64,000 nt of DNA from Lichenostomus cassidix (taxonomy: Eukaryota; Chordata; Aves; Passeriformes; Meliphagidae). Shown piece by piece: positions 13,784 to 26,215 of this stretch. Made by a program: the position numbers and the translations under genes. The notes under the pieces are model-generated. The model was not told the origin of the DNA. It made no database searches and worked only from the letters and a program-made list of their open reading frames with translations. The DNA lies in NCBI GenBank assembly GCA_008360975.2, contig CM039182.1, positions 108,748,943-108,812,942 on the forward strand, written 5' to 3'. Positions within the stretch are counted from its first letter, which is position 1. Each line of letters opens with the position of its first letter.

Positions 13784-13900
13784 CTGCAGCTGGGATGGAC
13801 AGGCCAGCGGCCACGCCAACGCCGCGATGGCCACGGACACGGCAGTGACGGGGGTCAGGGTAGGGGGGACAGGCAGGGAGGGAGGTGGGGGGAGGAAGGA
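13660..13900. promoter_or_regulatory. GC-rich, CpG-containing islet
   Basis: A block of about 240 bases with a G/C-rich core and 11 CpGs between 13679 and 13850, ending in a G-rich purine tract (13854-13900) on the + strand. A few more CpGs follow to about 14045. Retained CpGs in such AT-rich DNA suggest an unmethylated regulatory element or promoter. A GC-rich repeat fragment is the alternative. No TATA box or known promoter motif was identified. Confidence 0.3.
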
Positions 13901-16900
13901 GAAAAATAAAAACCAAACCAACAGGAAAAAAAATATTAAATTCCCAAGTCAGAGCGGGAGAGGAAATTAATGGCAGCGTTCAAGAAGAATGATGGAGGGA
14001 AATATAGAAAGCAGTCAATAGCCCATTCTGCGCCGCACGGACCTGACAGGAATTTCACAGTCTCTTGGTTTTTCAGCCCACTCATGTGCATTCATCAGAA
14101 ACCAGTCACATCTGGCTGCCAGGATGGGGGGTTAATTTTCTCTAAATGCCTCAGCAGTTTTGTTCTAGCTGAGGCAAACTCTGTGACTGCAAAGCTGATG
14201 AGTAAAATATTTCTACTTCACCCAGTTTAACTCAAAACCGATAGCCTCGGGACATATTGAACCTTTCTTAAAAAAATAATCTTTTGAAGCTTTCTGAATG
14301 GCACATCAGGTCAGGCCAAAGTTTAAAATGCAAGTTTAAGACTTTGATGGACACAAGGGCTTTTTTTTTCCCTGTGTAAAGCTTATCATAGCTTGGCAAT
14401 GTGTGCTTTAGTGCATGACAAAACTAAAGAGAATTAACTTAGCCATCAACTGCTCAGGGAGAACAATAACAGGAAAGAAATTTCCATATAGAAGTTCCTA
14501 TTAATCTACCCAGCTATAACCACATGACATGAAAGCATCTAACAGCACTAAATTGCACCCAATGTGGTGGCTGAGAGTGACACAACTTAAAAAAAGAATT
14601 TTATATTGACATATAGAAAAGATAACACTTATCCTAGGAATCGCATTCAGTGCAAAGGATCCTGACTGAACTGATTCCAAGTGAGAGTACTTACCTGAAG
14701 GCTTTCACTTTTTGCTAACAGTAATTATTGTTACAATCCACAGTTAAGATTAGAATCGTTTTTTCCTTAATCTGCAAGTATTTAGAACATATAAACAGTG
14801 TGCTGGGTCTCAGTCTAGAACAAAAATGTTTTAAAGAGATCTGAAAATCTACCAACAGAGAATGTTTTTGAAAACAGCTTTGGGTTTTGGCAAATTCTGC
14901 AAATGCTGCTGCATACTCTAGACTAGTTGTAATTTACAAAATAGACACTTAAACCACGTAATTCATTGCTTAGTGGAAATACACAGATTTGTGTTTCATC
15001 AAGTAAATTATTTCAATAAATTCCATAGCTATTGTTATCATGAACCCTTCAAGAGTATGCCTGTCAACCAGATTAACACAATGGATTGTACCATTCCTTT
15101 GGAAATATTACATTTCATTAAGGTCAATGCCACAGGTCAATAATTGGATCAGTTATAAAGAAGCTTTTACATTATAAGATATGACTGCTCTTTAGGAGCA
15201 AGCATGGTGTACCAGGTGAAAAATACACTTTTTCAAAAGAATGTAGATTATAGTAATATCAAGTGAGCTATTACAGCCTAGAGAGTAATTAATGCACATT
15301 TTCAAAATTAATGGCCTGATTTTTGGAGATACCAGGTTTCCACAAGTCCCATTAGATTCCAGGGAAGCTGTGAGTATGCTGCATCTTTCTAAATGAGGTT
15401 GTAAAATATTAAAGGAAAACTTTGTACATAATAGTTTGTGTTCTGCCTGTTTATATTAAAAAAATAACATGAGGGAAGGTAGCAAACTCAATGGAAAAAC
15501 AAAAAAAAGCTGAAACCTGAATTACAGCCAAAACCTGAACCCAAATAGTACATTTTCCAGTTTTGAGAAACCTTTTCTAAGCACCAGAGCTTCTTCCTGT
15601 CTATTAAAAATATTATTTTGTTTCCTGAAATCTGTCTCTTCTTACTTGTTTGCTTTTACTTTAACTATTTTCAAATCTCACTTTTTCTGATACCATTCTA
15701 AAGTCTGAAGAAGAATGCAGGTGAGAGAGGGGAAAAACATAACATCTTGGGACATATTAATAAAACTACCAGCTTCAGGCTTAGAAAACCAATTAAGTCG
15801 AAAACTATTTTTGGATTATCAAAATTCTGATTTTGTAAAATGTTAAAATAATTGCAAAACATGTTGCATTGCTATATAATAAGGAAAATGGTGGTTGAGT
15901 GAATACCTGAAAGGACTTGACAATAAACAGTGAAAGGAATTGGTGGTTATCTAGTTTGGTGGCTATCTAATTTCTTGTCTTGAGAGAATTAACAGACATA
16001 CAAAAGTTTAGAGGTTTAACTATATGAAAATTGCTACATGTATTGAGAAACTGACAGTTTACAATGGCTAGTGTCCAATAGAAGCTTGGCTAGTGTTTGC
16101 CATTCCAAAATTACAGGTCCATAATAACTGATGCTATTGTGCATCATATTTTGAAATGCATCTCATATTTCAAAAACGTTTTATTGTGCCTAACATAATG
16201 GAGCCAAACCCAAATATTTATTCTTTTTACGATATTAATTGCAACATAAATAATATTTATGCATATGGTCAGAAATACAGGTTTGTGAGAAATAACAACT
16301 TGATCCTATAAAGTTGCCTGCAAGCTTAGAATAAACAGATGGACCCACTGACCTAGGAGGGGCCAAGTGAATTCCTGAGTCACCAGAGCTCTAGCTGAGG
16401 GAATAATTCAAGAAATAAAAATCTCAAGTAATTTAGCTAAAGAGCACTTCTAACCCAAAACCAGATTTCATGGGTTTTACCATGACCTTCCTCTGCCTAA
16501 AGACACCAATGCTCTTCTTGGTCATATAACAGACATATAGTTATTAGCTTTGCCTGATCTTTTTTATTTTTTTGTCAGATGTAGACACTTAAAAAGGCAT
16601 GGCATGCATGAGTTAAATACATTGCATTATTGCCAGCTCCTTTGTTTTCCAGTGCTGTTTCTTGAGTGTTCTGAACACATCGAGCCAAATGCTGGCAGAG
16701 AAAGTAACAGCATCCATCTCCAGTGGTCAAGGCCTAGGAATGTGTAGAGTAGCCAAATATTTATGTGAGATTCCTTTTGGTTCTGATGTGTACTTTGCTG
16801 TGAGAGCAGGACTGAAGGAAAAAGGAAATAGAAAGATAAGCAAGCTCCAGATTTTGGGGATTCAAAAGGAAAGGAAATACCAGGATCCCTGTTTCTGTTA

Positions 16901-17200
16901 TTCTTGAATCTGCCATGGCTGCAGATGATACATGTGGATGGGAGGGCAATTTTTTCAGCAAGCAGTCTTCTCCTAGTCCTCATCCCGGAAACAGGGAAAC
17001 AGTGAGCAATGGTTTTGATGGAGCAACACCTTTTGGAGCTGCTGGGGAGGATAAATGATGTTCTCAAGGAGATGCCCTTGCCATTCTTCTGCTTTGGGGC
17101 TTCACTATCATTCCTCTGGTGTTATGGCTCCCCTCTGTGACTCACAGCAGAGGGCATCATATGACTCCGTAATTATTTAATTGTTTCTTTACACATGGCA

Positions 17201-17222
17201 CTAATATTGTCAACAATATTAG
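17201..17222. repeat. short inverted repeat
   Basis: Perfect 10-bp arms (ctaatattgt and acaatattag) separated by two bases. The arms are AT-rich, so a chance origin is plausible. Confidence 0.9.
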
Positions 17223-18164
17223 CATAAATTTGGGAGAAGGATGGGTGGACTACCTGACATTACTGTCTTACTAGAGAGGAGCCTTATGATTCTGGGTACC
17301 TTAATCTGTTCTCACCTTTAAGTTTTTTGTTATGATAAATCTAGATAATTCATTCAATTCATACCTGACTTGCAGTAGTATGAATGAAATCAAGTGAAAA
17401 TTTTACCTGTAATTTCTTATTTGAGGAATCAAACTGGATTATAAATTATATGATACTATTTGTAGCTCAGGCCTATCCAAGCCTAATTCATTACTTCAGT
17501 GGCATTGTTTCTAGGTCCTTATTTACTAATGTTACCACTATATTTGGATTCTCCATATTACAAAGTTAAACTGGAAGAAAACCCCAAATAGAAAGAAGTA
17601 ACCGCATCTTATTTAGATCAGAACATTTTCTACTTTTGTGCCCTGGCAGTTCACAGGAACCCAAAATTTTCACCTGCTTATCTTTTATTACAGTCTATTT
17701 TATTACAACACTGATTGCAGAGATATTTGACAATGAAGCCAAAACTAAGGGTATTTACTTATTTAAACCCCAAATGGCACATGGCCCCATTAAGAATATA
17801 AAGTGAAGAGACCTGGAACACAGTCATGATTCTTTTTCTCAATCAATGACATACTATAGTGCTTCAACACCAGTTCTAGGCAGTGATGACATGCTAACAT
17901 CACATTGGATTATGATTACAAACCTATTTCCCCTCTTAGTTATGTTTAAATAGTGAAATTCAGTTATCTGAATACAGCTGTTTCTCTTTTACCTCTGAGA
18001 ATGAAAAGAACCTCTATGAATAAAATGTTATTTCATTCTCAAAAAAATTGTCTCAAAATAAGATTCTGCTTAAATTTTGCCAAACTTTAAACATTTGATC
18101 TAAAAATGTGAATGGCAGGTGTTTGCCTCAGGCTGATTTTTTTTGGATAGCCTAAGAATTTTGC

Positions 18165-18181
18165 TTTTTTTTTTTTTTTTT
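18165..18181. repeat. T17 homopolymer
   Basis: A run of 17 T, equal to poly-A on the minus strand. The sequence to its right, where a minus-strand retrocopy body would lie, was read and no known element was recognised. Confidence 0.9.
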
Positions 18182-21100
18182 GAGGAATTTTAGGTAAAAT
18201 ACATTCTTCTTCTCCTATTACAAAATCATACTGGTATTTCCTTTACTAGATACAGTTTGCAAAGGGGACTCACATTTCAGAAGGGACAACATTTCTCAAT
18301 GTGATATGACTTTTTCTTGAAAATATTTTGGTGAATACTGTAAGTCTTTGGAAAACTATTGTCTGCATATAGTCTTTAACAAATGTTTTCGCTTTTATAC
18401 TTTTTTTTAAACATGTTGTCCTCCGTAAGCATTCTTGACTTTCTCAGTGGTCCTACAGTTGATCATACTTTTTATCAACATTGCTAAGCAAGTAATAATG
18501 CTTATTGCTGTGTAATTCCAGCCTGTACATAAACCATCTTCACTAAGTGATTTGTCACACATTAGATCAGGAATGCAGCACTGAGACTTTATTTTTGTCT
18601 ATAATGTCTGTTATTTTGGTCTAGGATGAAATTAATTACTGACAGTAATGTGATCATCTGTGTACCAGCATAAATACCCATCTATTGGTGCTCAGAAAAC
18701 CTGGAGAAACAAGTCTTTTCAAAAATTGGATGATGCCAATTTGTGATTAAGAAATCCAACTGTTAATCAAAATTAGTGTAATTCTAACCATCATAGTCTA
18801 ATTTAGGCTTTCCATAGCAATGCTAGAATACAATGACATCAAAGAGGGAGATCCAAACCTAGACCGTAATATGGAATATCCTTTCCCAGTGCAATAATCT
18901 TTTACCAGAAGAAAAAATGGTTTTGTGTTTTCTTTCAAGTGCCAACTGAAATTTCCTTTTCCTTTCCTGAATTTTCTTTCAGAAACAGCCTGAAAAGTAG
19001 GAGTGAAACTCAGCCACATGGCTCAAGGAATGGGAACTTCTCTGATTACAGAGACTTGGAGACAAAACTGTGATGAAGAAAGGATGATTCCAGACTAAAA
19101 AAATCCAAGCAAATGCAAATCGAAACATTTAAAAGAACGAGTAGCTGGAAATAATGCAGCTATAGTAGGTATATAGAGCTACTTACCAAGGGATCAAAAC
19201 CATTTGTGGATATTAAAATGAAGAAATGGACTAAGCATCAGCAAGAACGGAAAAATACACATAGCTGAGGCAGATGAGAGAAACAGATGGGCAGAGCATT
19301 TCCAAGAAATCTCACTAGACTCAGCCCACTATCTATACCATATTTTGACAAAATATTATGAACCTAAACCATTTAACATTAACAATAACCAATTGAGATG
19401 TCAGCAATAAACACTGCAATACAGAAGCTAAAAAATGTCAAAGCAGAGAGCAAAGATCATTTTCACAGAGAATAATATTATCCAGTAAAATATATACAGG
19501 ATACTATTTAAACTCATAGGATTATTCAGAAAAAAATCTTTTGTGTCCTTCCTGCAAGAGAAATCATTTGCAAAGTAATATTACACAGGATGTAAGGGGA
19601 TGTAGGGCAGAAATCTTAGTAAACAATAGGCTGGGTTCAGCTGAGGTGAATGAGTGAACCAGACATAGTCATGGTAAGTACCATCATAAAAGTATATCAT
19701 CAGTTTTCAAAAACAGTTGAAAAGTTTGTGTACATCTGCAGTCATATACTGAGCATGAAATCAGGTTTGCTCTTTGAAGAAGACAGAGAATGGAAGAAAA
19801 AGTACACTTTAATATCAAGGCTCTTGGATATAACCCTGCAGAAATATATTATGTTAATATCTCTGCCATCACTGTACCCCTGGCATGTCAACTAAATAAT
19901 TTAAACTCAGCTTTCCAGAGACAAATGGGAATTCCACCCTCTTTTTTTTGTTGTTGTTGGGTTTGGGAATCTGATTTAAATCTTTAATGTTTAGAGATAA
20001 TTGGCAACAGCAGATTCAACTGAAGGTAGCAGGGAGATTTGGAATCACAGTGTGCCATGAAGAAGGTGTGTTGCTGACATTAATGTTTCCAGGGATAGAT
20101 CTTTAGGTAACTGATGGCTATTTTAAGCAGTTAAACCCATAGTTATTTTATGGCATTGACAGTACAGGAAACTAGCATTATTTTGCTGAATTGTTTTATT
20201 CAAACACAACTCTGTTTTACATTCAGTGACTATAACCCTTTTAATTCCACTCCTGATTGACACTGATATAACTGACCTTCTGGATTCTACATAACATCAT
20301 TCTGTAATTCTGCAGCAGTCCCTCTTGAGACATCAGTTTATTACAAAATGTAGCAGACCAAAATGCAGCTAACAGAACAAGCACTAGCTGCTACTCACTG
20401 CTATCTGTAGTAGCCTACTATGATTTTCAGATCCAAGCAAATTAGCGTTCCATGTTGAACAGAGACTGATATGTCACTTCTAAATCTACACGTTGTCTAT
20501 TTCCAATGATGCTAATCTGATATCAGAGGATCCAATATGTGTGTCATATTAATTCAACAGTGCACTGTGAATGCTAAATTCTATGTAAATGACATAAGCC
20601 TTATCAGTTCCATTCATTGTTACAACTCAAACAACGGCAATTACAACAACTCTACAGGTTTTGGCACTGTAAGAATGGCAGATTTATTAGCAAAATCCAG
20701 TTAATATTTATCTTTTTATACTATTCCACTACCAAGTTACACCTGTACAATATACAAAGCTCCTAGGTAATGAGATATTTCTTTATTGTCAAATCTGCTC
20801 CACAGACTGCTGGTAAAGATTACATAGTTCATTTAAATAAAGCTCTTTTGTCAACAGGCTGGATATACTTTAAAGATGAGTAAAAGCCTCATGAAAAAAA
20901 CAAATCTCAGCTGATGTGCAAGTACACATGGAAAGATGCACTTATTTTTTTGACCTTATTCCAGTTGTTAATGCTTTAGTAAGCAGATTAGCAGTATTAA
21001 ATTTTAAAAAAGGAAAATTGTATTTCAAGATCCCCTGAAAAACAAACTAAGAAAAGTCTGAAAAATCAGAGTACAATCTTCTGCAAAAATATTGGTGAAT

Positions 21101-22339
21101 GCAGACAGAAACATCAACTAATGGAAAAAGAAAAAAATGAAAGAGTGGTGTTATAATCTTTAACTGCTGTTGGGAAAAATGAGGGAAATAGACAAAAGAG
21201 TAGGATCAGGGATACTTCCTGGGCTTTGTGGCTACTAGTGAATTATCAGTCTGAAGATTTAAACTGTGCTTTTTATATAAGATTCCTAAAAATATAGCCT
21301 AGAGTTTGATACTGAGTAGATATAGAATATGTGTGATGTTATTCTTTCCTCCAAGATTTCTCTACTTACCAGTTTCTACTGCTAGAGAACGGAAATGTAT
21401 TTGCATTTATCATCTCTTTACATCATTTAGTAACACTTAGAATCAAATACTGTTATTTTATCCCAAGGAGTCTGAAGCAATGAGTGGAAACATCTCAAAA
21501 AGGTGCAGATAATTGCACTTACTCCAAACAAAAGGTTTTATTATTTAATTTTTTTTTGCCTTCTTAGCACTAATCTGCAGAAACCTACAACTTTTTCCAA
21601 CTTTTGTTTGGTATTTGCACAAAGCCATTAGAGGAACATGTCAGACAGCACAAGCTGAAGTGTTAAAACACTGAAAGTAAAGATGATAGCTCCAAAGAAA
21701 TTTCTGACCTTGCCATTAATTTCTTCTGTTAAAGCAGCCATAACCCCTAGTCATTCCTTTTACAGATTCTGCTGCTTACTCTGCAGAAACTGCACAATAA
21801 AATACCATATCTCATCCTCTGTCCCCTCCTAAAGGATTTCTGGAGTATAAATGTTAACACATTTTTCAAAAAAGTGAACTAGGGCTCTTTTGGCATTTAG
21901 TGCTGTTGACACATTTTTTCATGAGCTAATACTTTGAAAATTAAAACTAATAAACAAACTTTAATAGGAACACTACTTCCCTAAACAATTTAATGGTAAG
22001 GTCTAAGATCAGCTTCATCTTTGTGAAGGGTAAATTTATGTTTATATCTTCTTTGCTACCTTTGAAATACACTAAGATTAATTACCAAAATGTGCTTCAT
22101 TTGTAGATCTAGCAGAATAGAGAGAGAGCATCATGTCTGTCTTGACTAAGGCACATCAAATATTATGATGATAAACATTTATATTCAGCTGTTGCTTCCA
22201 ATTCCTATAAAGTATCTCCTGATCTTTGCAGAACAGTAAAATGAAATTCAAAAGAATACATTTTATCTTTTTCTGGATGGCACATACATTTATTAGTTAT
22301 CCCGTATGCGTTCATGAAAACGCAAGGATCATAAATCAA

Positions 22340-23390
22340 GCTGATCTTGCTCTCTGGCCAGAAGTGTGCCTGTTGTCACCAGGGAGTATTGCCATTCTCA
22401 TTGTGTTTCTGGGCCTTTGGCCACTGGCAGTGATGTCAGTCACCCACCCATCCCTGGGTTTTGTGCAGTGGGACCATGCATTGCAATAACCCAGATCATA
22501 CAGCAGGCCACTCTGCTCTTGCTCACATCCCTGGATGCTGGGCTGAATCCCCACCAGCATACCTTTATCCATGACAGAAAATTATCTTCTGGTTAACTAT
22601 TTCAGGAATGACATGGCCTTCAGCTGCATGGGGATCTCCCATGTGGATTTGCAAAATACACCACCCAGCCACCAAAAGCAGCCCAGGGGCTCAGCATTCT
22701 GAAGGGCCAACTTGAGCACGGGGAGGTAAGTGTGCTTCCTGGAAGGCAATGAATCAATCAAGAGAACAGCTGGCCAATAAAGATATGCATAACTTCTTGC
22801 CAGATGTTACCTTTGTGCTGATGGCTGACTGCATCTTAGAGATGCACATTGTTTCTCAGCCCCTGGGGCTACTTTCATATCGTTAAATAAACAGAGCCAG
22901 GAACCACTCTGTGGCAGTAAGGATGAGAGGGGTGGGCAGGGTTTGTCCACATTATGCAGTCCACTGCCACTTCCCAGCCTTGTGTAATGAACTCACTGCC
23001 CTAAGACACACACAGTATTTTAGGGGACAGAGGGGTTAATGTCTGAATGACTGAATTAATGTAAGGTTGAACTTCAGCCTATAAGACAAGACACAGAGTA
23101 GGCATTGGCTACCCTTGGATATGGCAAAGCTTCTTGGGACAGTGGTGGAGTACTGTATTGTGTTGGGGTAACAAAAGCTGGTGCTGCCCTGCTTGCTCAC
23201 ATTCCCTGCTTGAAGCAGAGCCTGATGCACCTTGCTCCTCACACTGTGTTAGGCTTTTTCCTGGAAAGTTGATTCTGGCTAGCACAGGTCAACACAGCAC
23301 CATGTGGTACCATAAATATATGGCATGGAGCACCACAGAACAGGTCATGCTACACCCCTAATCCTCTTTCATTCTTCAGACTAGATGTAG
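22340..23390. other. moderately GC-rich unclassified segment
   Basis: This kilobase is visibly richer in G+C than its surroundings. It contains 'ccaataaag' (22775) and 'ttaaataaacagagcc' (22884), which could be the CCAAT and polyadenylation parts of a worn plus-strand retroviral LTR. LTR ends and target duplications were not found. A good acceptor (tatttcag, ending 22602) and a strong donor (ggggag|gtaagt, 22725) flank 22603-22724, but all three frames carry stops there, so any exon would be noncoding. Confidence 0.25.
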
Positions 23391-23496
23391 CCTTCATGGC
23401 CAAGGGTATACTGAGCTATCCTGGAAAGACCCAGATAATCACATGCTCTTAATAAACAATAAGCACGGAATTAATAAATATTAAGAATTAATGCGC

Positions 23497-23518
23497 AGGA
23501 AGGGATTAGGAAGGGATT
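23497..23518. repeat. 11-bp tandem duplication
   Basis: The unit aggaagggatt occurs twice, perfectly, head to tail. Confidence 0.9.
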
Positions 23519-24757
23519 GTGAAGACTGAAGGGGTCCAGTTTCCACAAGCAGGGGAATAATAGTGAAAATGTGTGTGGCTGCAAGGTCTTACAGTGGGTC
23601 AGGTTAGGACCTACACTGTGCAGGGAAAAAAGAAATCTCTTGAGAGTCATAAACTGAAGCTTTTAAGTGATCAACTAACTTGAATTCGATATCCTTTGTC
23701 TAACCAAACACCTTTTTCTCCTTATCTAGAAGCAGAGATTAGATTTCACAAATCTTATGAAAATTCTTCATCCCAGTCACCCCTCTACCTGATTTTGACT
23801 CCATCTTTAGGCTAAACAATAGTTTTCCTTCTTGCTCACCCCAGAGGTAAGCATGAAGTGAGAAAAAGGCCTTTCTTCCTTACTAAAGATGAGCATCTTC
23901 TGAGGTTTACAAAGACGCAGATTCCAATACCCACCACATCTACAAATCAGCTTCTTGGTACAGTCATTTATTCCATGTGATTCTTGGTTGTATTCTCACA
24001 GAGATCTCTAAAGAGTCACTTAATTCTTTGATCTGAAAACATAGCCTTCGAAGAGACAGTCCTATATTTTCCCACCCCCATTATCTGCCTGTCTTCAGAA
24101 AGGATGGATATTATATTGCAAAATTTAATATTACAGGGAAGGCAGAAATTAAAATGGTGTTCATGGAATATAGTTTACAATTAGTTAGATACTTAACTTC
24201 AGTCTGTCATAATATGTATTATATTAAATAGCCATTAAGATAATTGGAATAAAATATTTCAGGCCTTGCCAGAACCTTTTGTCCTCAGAAGGGCTTAGGC
24301 ATTCTGCCACATTTCTACAGGAAGCACAATGTGAGCAGAAGGAAAAGGCTAAAAGAAGTCACACACTGTCAGTAATTAAATCCCTCAATAGCTACTCTAG
24401 GTCATTCACACAAAAGGATCACATTATAAGAAACACCACATGTAATGTGATGCAGGTTAGGACCTAATGTGAAGGAGAAGCTTGAATAGTATTCCAAAAG
24501 CACTGATTCATTGCACATCCTTATCAAAGTTCTGAAGAGAAGAAAGATGAAGAAAATTATGAACAAGAACCAAAAGAACAAGAAATCAGAAAGCCTGTGT
24601 CTGAGAAGACAGGAATTAGAATTCTTCACCTTGCAGGTCTATTTCAATCTACAATTTCTCCACCTTCATATTTCACTAAATAAAAACCCCAAAATATGAA
24701 AAAATACTGTTGGGACAACTTCCATATACATTACTTGTGTTAACTTCTTAAAGTGTT

Positions 24758-24806
24758 TGGGCAAAAAAAAAAAGAACAAAAAAAAATAGAGGGGGAAAAA
24801 AAAGCT
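24758..24806. repeat. A-rich simple sequence
   Basis: Runs of A broken by occasional G, C and T. It lies just left of the retroviral repeat cluster, but no element body was seen to which it could be a tail. Confidence 0.8.
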
Positions 24807-24975
24807 TCTTCTGCTGTTCTATCTGCTCTTCTGTACTCCACAATACCTTCTAGCTTTCAAATTTAGGGAGCTCAGTCAAGTAAGCAAATAGTTTACTGTT
24901 GCATTTCCAGTCTAAAATTCAGAGTTTAGTCTGTGTCTCTCCTAGTGTGTGCTTCTTGTATTAGGTTTGCATGGC

Positions 24976-25001
24976 CAAGTTTTGGTAGCAAGTTTTGGTA
25001 G
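24976..25001. repeat. 13-bp tandem duplication
   Basis: The unit caagttttggtag is present twice, perfectly, head to tail, at the left edge of the GC-rich repeat cluster. Confidence 0.95.
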
Positions 25002-25129
25002 GGATGGCTTTGATGAGAAGCTTGCCCATGTCCAGCAGGGCTGCCAGAGAAGAGAGGAGTGAGAGTGTATGAGATTAACAGCCCCGCAGACACCAAGGTC
25101 AGCGCAAAAGGAGGGGCAGGAGGTTCTCC

Positions 25130-25235
25130 AGACACTGCAGCTGAGATTCCCCTGCAGCCCGTGGTGCAGCCCACAGTGAGGCAGCTGTGCCCCTGCAGCC
25201 CATGGAGATCTACAGGGAGCAGAGATCCACTGATG
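25130..25235 (+). mobile_element. ERVL-like LTR repeat, left part
   Basis: GC-rich sequence built of degenerate units of the type 'ctgcagcccatggag' followed by a 'ggagcag' word, seen at about 25152, 25192 and 25218. The same unit style resumes at 25712-26215, beyond an inverted LTR-like segment, and I recall this organisation from long degenerate avian ERVL-type LTRs. It is read here as the left half of one old element that was later interrupted. The exact left end is not visible. Confidence 0.4.
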
Positions 25236-25295
25236 TATCACAGGCCAGGAGGGTGGCACAGGCCGGCTCCCCCTCGGACTGGGGTTCCTGGTTCT

Positions 25296-25702
25296 TGTAA
25301 TCCCACCGGATTCGGGGCGGGCGGCCCCCGAGGTTCTGCGGCATGGTGTGAGTCTTCAAACCACGTCAGTTCAAGGAGGAATATAGTGAGGCTAAGAAAA
25401 GAGCTGGACTCCATCTCTGTTCTGTGAGGGAGGTTTATCTGGGGTAACGGGGAAAAGGGGTGCAGGGAAGGAGAAGGGAGACAGGGCAGGCAGCAGGTGC
25501 TAGCAGCTCAGAGATGGAAAGACCACGAGCTGGTCCAGGCTCTGCCTTTTAAGGGGAAGGAGAGGGGGCAGGGGCTGGCTCTCTCTGAGCCAGTCCCAGG
25601 AGGACGAAGGGAAGATTGGCAGGAGGGTTACACACCAATAGGTTTTGAGGTACAGCAGAGCATATTTTAAAATGAACCAATGGTACACCGAGTGGGGGAA
25701 CA
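25296..25702 (-). mobile_element. retroviral solo LTR-like segment
   Basis: Read on the minus strand this segment has LTR architecture in order: TGT at its start, CCAAT-type boxes (ccattgg near 25680, ctattgg near 25640), a TATA-like ccttaaaagg near 25550, a polyadenylation-like agataaacc near 25435, a CpG-containing U5-like tail, and a terminal ACA near 25296. Ends were chosen as the nearest TGT/ACA pair. No target-site duplication could be matched, so the limits may be wrong by tens of bases. No gag, pol or env remains. It appears to sit inside an older plus-strand repeat. Confidence 0.45.
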
Positions 25703-25711
25703 AAGGGAGCA

Positions 25712-26215
25712 CATGGAGATCTGAATATTGCATTACTACAATCCACCTGCAGTCCCTGGAGGAGCCTCACACCAGAGCAGGTGGGTGCCTGAGAGGAAGC
25801 TGTGACCCTGTGGGAGGCCCATGCTGGAGCAGCTCCTGTCAGGGACCTGCAGAGCTGTGGCGAGAGGAGCTCATGCTGGAGCAGCTTTCCTGGCAGGACT
25901 TGTGACCCTATGGGGGACCCACACTGGATCAGGCTGTGCCTGAATGACTCCACCCATGGAAAAAGTGACGCATGTTGGATCAGTTTGTGGAGAACTGCTG
26001 TCCTTGGAATGCACTCTGGTTGGAGAATTTCATGGGTAACTCTCTCCCATGTGAAGGCCCCACACCAGAGCATGGGAAGAATTAGTCCTCCTGAGCTGTG
26101 ACCAACTGACCATAACCCCCATTCCATCTGTGCTGCTGGTGTGGAGGAGGAGGAGCTGGGAAAGAGGGAGAGATGGGGGAAAGGTGGTTTTGCTTCTCAT
26201 TACCCTGCACCATTC
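25712..26215 (+). mobile_element. ERVL-like LTR repeat, right part
   Basis: A series of worn units with the core 'catgctggagcag' or its variants (near 25829, 25875, 25924, 25972), spaced about 45-50 bases, followed by 'gaccaactgaccataaccccc', a purine-rich tract and 'aaaggtggtttt...tctcattaccctgc'. This order matches what I remember of long avian ERVL-family LTRs. The 192-codon minus-strand frame across this region (25549-26127) follows from GC-rich repeat sequence and is not called as a gene. A database match would settle the family. Confidence 0.5.

Larger units (their letters stand above)
14140..22330. other. long gene-free AT-rich stretch
   Basis: Unique AT-rich sequence. It holds a T17 run (18165-18181) and a 10-bp inverted repeat (17201-17222). 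The overlapping open frames at 16627-17067 (minus, 146 codons) and 16662-16907 (plus, 81 codons) are on opposite strands, match nothing I know and have no paired splice sites, so neither is called as a gene. Confidence 0.55.

Noticed and set aside
14692..14775. Strong minus-strand donor (cttcag|gtaagt) with an upstream acceptor
   Set aside because: All frames contain stops before the donor, so it is not coding. There is no evidence for a noncoding exon beyond the sites.
16627..17067. 146-codon minus-strand frame opposed to an 81-codon plus-strand frame
   Set aside because: Mutually overlapping on opposite strands, unrecognisable, and without paired splice sites. A few frames this long are expected by chance in 64 kb.
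19198..19241. 44-bp minus-strand stretch with acceptor and gtaagt donor
   Set aside because: One frame is open, but the peptide is uninformative and the acceptor tract is mediocre. I judged it a pseudo-exon.
25549..26127. 192-codon minus-strand open frame, the longest in the window
   Set aside because: It spans two different repeat elements, including LTR control sequence, and its translation has no domain. GC-rich repeats give long chance frames.
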